Shown here: positions 7,816 to 12,390 of the stretch, piece after piece
Numbering within the stretch: the first letter of the stretch is position 1
Layout of the letters: each line of letters starts with the position of its first letter
Origin: Phoronis ovalis
Lineage: Eukaryota > Phoronida > Phoronidae
Direction: 5' to 3'
DNA: 12,390 nucleotides
Assembly (NCBI GenBank): GCA_028565635.1
Contig: JAOXYB010036974.1
Coordinates: forward strand, 1,268 to 13,657
Notes under the pieces: generated by a model
The model's database searches: none
The model's input: only the letters and a program-made list of their open reading frames with translations
Told to the model about the DNA's origin: nothing
Position numbers and translations under genes: made by a program

Positions 7816-8930
7816 TCCATTAACAATTGAGATGACTACCTGGTCTGTTGGGTATCCCTGTCAATTCATATATCCATGTTAGCCAAAGACTTTATCATCA
7901 GACCCACACTATTATCAATGGGGTGTCCCTAAAGCATCCTGGATCCATCTGAATATTAATCTTGATAAAGAAAAGGATACCTCATTGGATGCATGTATAG
8001 AACACTACCAGTGTATAAAATAACATCTATCAATGGTATCAAATAAATTCCATAAGTACTACTGATGTTTTGTGTCTCACAATGAAACCACAGTCTAAAC
8101 AGGGTCTGGTGGTTTTCCTGTACCACTTGAGTATATTAGGTGATAAAAATTGAGAGCTGTGATCTTTTGATAAAAAGGTCAATGACTATTATACATTGTA
8201 AATAATTTAAGCTCCATATGATGACATGTAAATCCAAGTTTTAAGGTGCCTTAGTAAGATCCATAATTCAAAGGTTGTTTCTCTTTATTTTAAACTTTTC
8301 CCAATTGCAAATTCAAGAGGTGCTACATATATATTCTAGAGTAGTTACCTGGTCATGACAAGCCACCAGAGCAAGGTAACGGTGGGGGTAACAAGTAACA
8401 ATCCTTTCTCATAAAAACTGATATTTGTTTTCTAATTTGTGTAAATGTCACATGTGCAACTCCCACTCTGCAAAAGCACAAAACGTGATTATTTTCTAGT
8501 TTTTGTAACAAAAATTGATGCACAGTAAATGCAAAAACTCAAAACTGTTTACTACAAGACAAAATGTTTCATGCTGGTTCAAAAAATAATGGAACACACT
8601 ATGGTGTATATTCTTTGGCTTGTGTGCAATATTGGAAATGGATTAACTTACTGTATAAACTGTTTGGAAGTAATTGATACAATTTTGTCCTGTCTTCACA
8701 TTTCATGATCTTATCCACTAATTGGAAATGGATTAGATTTCTTAACAAAACAGTCCTTTCCCATTCCTTAGCCTTTAGCCTTTGTAGATATTTTGATTTT
8801 AACAATCATAGTTCAAATGATGGATGACAAGTATACACATAATATTCTTTAATCAACACATAATTAATATTCTTTAATACCATACTTGCATTTCTCACAC
8901 CTATCATCTCATCTGGAGGGTATCTTCCTC
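7816..8930. other. Noncoding stretch, no gene supported
   Basis: I see no convincing exon. The minus-strand frame 8599-8805 encodes a Lys/Leu-rich peptide and contains a GTAAGT donor at 8651-8646, but it has no good acceptor or start and no recognisable family. The plus strand is interrupted throughout by stops. The only repeat noticed is the 15-bp direct duplication listed separately. Confidence 0.5.
8631..8735. repeat. 15-bp direct repeat, 90 bp apart
   Basis: ATTGGAAATGGATTA occurs at 8631-8645 and again at 8721-8735, with different flanks at both ends. This may be a short duplication. One such match is not far from chance in 12 kb of AT-rich sequence, so no function is claimed. Confidence 0.5.
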
Positions 8931-8985
8931 TACAATTGTACTATGCAGCCATTATTTCACTGAAGCATAAGTACCACATTTACAG

Positions 8986-9396
8986 AGCACACACACAATG
9001 CTTGCCACCAATGCGCAAAACCCAGATTGATGCTAAGAATATAGGTAAATTATATGAAATGATGATAGCCTATAAAACAAGTCTAGGAACTAGTTCTAGT
9101 ATATATAATTTTAATGTGATGGTCCAAAAGGCTGGAGAAATACCAGGTAAATGCTGGATATTGTCCGATTTGATCCTGAAATATGCTATTGAAAATTGAT
9201 GCTGGATGTCATTGTCATGCGTTGTTGTTGTCTTTATAGTAACACTGTTATAATATTGGCAACATTTTGTATTTTGTTTAGGGATTTCCACCTGGTTTTC
9301 ACATGTATTGATCTAATTGTTATTCCAGACATTGTCATTCCCACACTTGAATCAGTATTTCAAGGTCAAAATATTGATTTTTGTGGGTGTAGATAA
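8986..9396 (+). other. Possible decayed exons with CDCA7-type zinc-finger resemblance
   Basis: After an acceptor (catttacag, AG at 8984-8985) one frame reads ACHQC, with CHQC at 9003-9014. Shifting by one base at 9014 gives RKTQIDAKNI up to a donor, ATAG|GTAAAT at 9045. The CDCA7/CDCA7L (zf-4CXXC_R1) domain begins CHQCRQKTIDTKT, so the match is good only if a frameshift is allowed. The donor phase (1) fits an acceptor at 9327-9328 (tattccag), after which the frame continues to a stop at 9394-9396 and includes GQ-x3-FCG-x0-CR. The family has a similar GQFCGPCLRN run, though here spacing is changed and the intervening Cys residues are missing. An intact domain is certainly not present: this is either a decayed copy or chance. 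Confidence 0.15.
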
Positions 9397-11160
9397 AATG
9401 TCATATGTGTTTTCTGTATTTTTTTAATGATCTTTGCTACCAAACAATATAGAGAGCAGCTTACAATGTACCGCCCAATGTACCATGCACTTTGTATAGC
9501 TTTCAGTTGTAAATTGCAGTTTAATATTTCACAAGTGTTAAATTAATACCTCTAAGATTGTACTCATAAATATCTAAAAAAAATATGTATTAAAGTTACT
9601 AAATAAAACAGCAAATTATACATGTATTTTCTCTAACTTTTTGATTCCCCAAGTAATTACTCCTAAAATCTGCTAGTTAAGTTATATGCTGACATAACTG
9701 TCTTTTATGATTTACAATTTATCAAATAACCTCTTTCCGATATTTTGTATAAGAAATACTCCTAATTGTAAATCCAATTCCTGTGCAGAAATTTTGAATT
9801 AATCAATATTTGAGTTGAACTTGCAGAAGATAAAGATTGAAACACATCATTTTTGGAACATCTATTGATCTTATCTTCAAAAATGCAAATTCTTGTGAAT
9901 ATGACTTGTGTACAGATGTCTAGTGCCACCTTTTATGTTCGGAAATACGTAAGAACTACATGCATAAAAAACGAATGCCGGTTCAATTGAACTTCACCCC
10001 ACACCCCTATAACCCCCAATCCAGCATTGTATACTATTACCTGATTCCAGCTGTGATTTATCATGCAAGTAGGTTAAAACTGTACTAATAAGATAACAAA
10101 CTAATTAGTTTCAGATTTATGGATATATAGCAGCCATTAGCATATGCAATATAAAATATAAATGGTATGGGAAAGATTTAAACTTAAGGATGACAATCCA
10201 TTAGCATCAATTGGCGGACCTTTCTTTGAAATTTGATACAAAAATATCAGTAATAAATGAAACTTCCTTTAGCTTGAAATTACAGTTGAAAATTGCTGTA
10301 TGGTTTTCATAGTTTTAGGCTAGGCACTTGACTAATAATAATATTCTTCTGAGCTTGTTTTGGTTTTGTCTGTTTACAAGAATATTTCTACTGTGATTTT
10401 GCAGACATTTGTCTGGTTAAATTTGTATTCTACAATACATAATTTTGTAATCATAACACCTTTAATAACATTGTTATGTTTAAAAATAAACAGTCCTGTT
10501 TAATATAAACATCTAGGTGGTCTGTGCACTGGGAAAAAGAAAGGTAATATTGTTGTTTAAACCAAGCAGTATTTTTGGTTGTAAGGGGTCCATTTAGGAA
10601 AGATGTTATGTAAAGGGTTTTTTTTCATAAATTTTACTCTTATGTAATAGAAATGGAATTTTTTAGTTTTCATTATAACAATGTTGCAGCATAAAGTCTT
10701 TTGCAATGTGCCGCAATTTACAATTTACAAAAAAATCGTAGAATGCCATTGCATCTGAATGAAATGTGATCAAGGTTTCAGACGATTTGTGTAATGAAAA
10801 TATTATCTCTGACACTGCAAATATTTGATACTTTTACGAGTGAAAAATTCATTTTTACCCCAATACATTAAGATTCTTTAGGGGATTATGCATTTTTGTT
10901 GCAAAAACATTTTTACACATCTGTGTGTGCATTGTATTGTTCTTATGTTTGAAGTACAAGTGGGAAATGCCTGCCGTGTTTGTAGTATGCAAAATGGTAT
11001 ACACTCATAACATCTATTGTCATGTCTGGATCCAAATTTTTTTTAGAGGATTTCACAGTGGCATTTTTTTAACATGCTGTTTGCCCATGCAGTTTTTGTA
11101 AATTTCTCAGTTTTTGATGATACAAGGATTTAAGCCCAGCACATCCCCAGAATCTGCACC

Positions 11161-11195
11161 CAGCTGTCTTACAGCTGAACTCGGGATGTTTCCCG
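11161..11195. repeat. Two adjacent short hairpins
   Basis: CAGCTG-TCTTA-CAGCTG (11161-11177) is followed after four bases by CGGGA-TGTT-TCCCG (11182-11195) and then a short T run. They sit in a locally GC-richer patch. The arrangement could fold in RNA or single-stranded DNA, but no known family is matched, and the histone stem-loop consensus does not fit. Confidence 0.5.
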
Positions 11196-11909
11196 TTTTC
11201 AGTTTGTTATTTCATGAAAGCATGTGAAGGATACAGTTGATCTGATTTTTAAAATGCATTGAAATTACACAATAAATATTGGCAGAAAGCAGACAGTTTC
11301 ATTAATAACTGCATACCAAGTAGTCTCTAAAACCACTCCCTTATAGATAAAAAAGGCAAGATAAAGACCTACCTGTCCTTTAGTCAACATAAATGATACC
11401 TTATGGGTTAATGTTTAATGTGCTCAATGGCAGAAAGAAGTGGGACTTATATTTGCATCATTTAATTGAGACAGCAGTAATGAAAACAGGGTGGATTTCG
11501 AGCCCCCTGCGTTATAATGTCCCAAGCTCCATAAACTCCTGGATCAGCTTTTGAAAACTGGAAAATCACCTGCCATTCATAAGATTGTAGTCCTGTGTTA
11601 CATCATTATCTTGTTGCCAGCATGATAAGAGTTACAAGCTAAAGGAGTTTTATCTTCTGCACTTTCAGTATTGCCCCAACCAGATGTTCATAATTTCACT
11701 GTTTATTTTTAGAATGGTAGCAACTAGGAAGCTGCATATGAGTACATGTAATTTTGTTCCTACCAAGCCTATTTGCATTATCATTCAGCTACAAATACAT
11801 GTCTGTCAAGTTGGCAGAATTTTTTAGCGAGATCATACTAGTATTCAGTATTTTCAGATAATTTTCTATTGAAAGCAATTACATAACAGAAAATGAAGTA
11901 TAAAGGGTG

Positions 11910-11940
11910 AGTCCCACGTTCACAACGGGAGCCTTGATGG
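11910..11940 (+). repeat. Dispersed short repeat, second copy of 285-315
   Basis: This 31-nt stretch (core TTCACAACGGGA) matches 285-315 at 23 of 31 positions without gaps and in the same orientation. Six of the eight differences are transitions. Two of them are CG here versus CA or TG in the other copy, the pattern left by CpG decay. The parent element is not identified. Confidence 0.35.
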
Positions 11941-12275
11941 CTTTGCTCCACTGAAAATGTTAAAGAACAGTAAACAAATCACATAGCGTTTCAGCTTGGT
12001 ACATTGTACTATCAGAAGTTGTAAAGTCTGGATTTCATGGGACATCTCTGGGACTAAAATGCATTCTTGTCAATTCAAGTGATCAAACTCTTTATGATTT
12101 CATTTCACTTGATTTATCTCTTGGAATTCTAATCTCTATAAATGTTTACCTAAAAGTTCATTGCATAATAAGTCTATACCAAAAGCTTCTATGAAAATAG
12201 TGGGGACTGTAAATTTATTGTATATGTATGCTTACTTTTAATCCCATCAGTTCAGACCTTTAAAATAGCAAAGTA

Positions 12276-12390
12276 CAGTAATTCTTCTCAAATTTGTACA
12301 AAAAAAAAATTGGTATTTTTTTTAATTTTGGGGGGTGTACGAAATTTGGGAAATACAAAATTCTCCGAAAATATGGGTGTACGAATTCTC
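12276..12390. mobile_element. Possible terminus of a pogo/Tigger-like DNA transposon, cut by the right edge
   Basis: A TA dinucleotide at 12274-12275 precedes CAGTAATTCTTCTC at 12276. Elements of the pogo/Tigger group of the Tc1/mariner superfamily insert at TA and often begin CAGT, with subterminal repeats. Downstream, GGGTGTACGAA occurs twice (12333-12343 and 12375-12385, period 42). The complement of that motif resembles AATTTGTACA at 12291-12300, so three related subterminal motifs are present. A10 (12300-12309) and T8 runs separate them. No transposase is visible and the element would continue beyond the window, so the family assignment is tentative. Confidence 0.3.

Larger units (their letters stand above)
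9397..12275. other. Long noncoding stretch, no gene supported
   Basis: Nearly 3 kb without a credible gene on either strand. It contains a perfect palindrome GTTCAATTGAAC at 9981-9992 followed by a C-rich patch to about 10020, two adjacent short hairpins at 11161-11195, and one copy of a dispersed repeat at 11910-11940. Strong-looking acceptors occur at about 10405 (gattttgcag) and 11660 (ctgcactttcag), but no frame after them is bounded by a donor or encodes a peptide I recognise. CpG frequency recovers partly after about 9000. Confidence 0.5.

Noticed and set aside
8599-8805. Minus-strand exon ending at a GTAAGT donor (8651-8646)
   Set aside because: The donor is reasonable, but there is no matching acceptor or start, and the Lys/Leu-rich peptide has no recognisable family. 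A donor hexamer alone is expected several times in 12 kb.
10517-10543. 27-nt micro-exon between catctag and AAAG|GTAATA
   Set aside because: Its phase would fit the plus-strand gene, but the pyrimidine tract is poor, it is 6.4 kb from the nearest proposed exon and the peptide is uninformative. This is too easily met by chance.
11430-11520. tRNA gene or tRNA-derived SINE (TGGCAGAAAG as A box, GATTTCGAGCC as B box)
   Set aside because: Neither box matches its consensus well and no cloverleaf can be drawn around them.

Overview
The window looks like nuclear DNA of an animal, most likely an invertebrate. It is AT-rich, coding sequence is very sparse, introns are long with canonical GT/AG boundaries and pyrimidine-rich acceptors, and the one recognisable protein is the start of an animal-type cytosolic lysyl-tRNA synthetase. 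I cannot name the lineage. There is no bacterial-style gene packing, no operon, and no rRNA, tRNA or CRISPR array that I can see.

Layout. Positions 1-2559 (minus strand) carry the 5' end of the lysyl-tRNA synthetase gene (KARS1-like). Exon 1 is 2525-2559 and begins with the ATG. Exon 2 is 472-610. Intron 1 (611-2524) lies between them and intron 2 runs off the left edge, with a 30-bp minisatellite at 1-107. The two exons join in phase and encode the lysine-rich N-terminal extension; the tRNA-binding and catalytic domains lie beyond the left edge. Upstream, 2560 to about 3918 is a divergent promoter interval. At 3919-3939 and 4079-4097 two very small plus-strand exons can be proposed, each followed by a near-consensus donor. 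They would make a head-to-head partner gene whose product I do not recognise.

From about 4100 to the right edge there is no gene I can name. Nearly 2 kb from about 4260 is strongly depleted in CpG, in contrast to the CpG-richer interval around 3575-4130. This fits a promoter followed by a germline-methylated transcribed body, so much of the right part may be intron of the plus-strand gene. Inside it are an old fold-back structure (5853-6053), a stop-poor block with one splice-compatible candidate exon (7484-7671), weak CDCA7-like zinc-finger peptide matches interrupted by a frameshift (about 8986-9396), a pair of related short repeats (285-315 and 11910-11940), and at the right edge (12276-12390) what may be the terminus of a pogo/Tigger-type DNA transposon.

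Only the KARS exons are firm. The plus-strand gene is a reasoned proposal, and everything else to the right is low confidence. I found no convincing new multi-gene system here.
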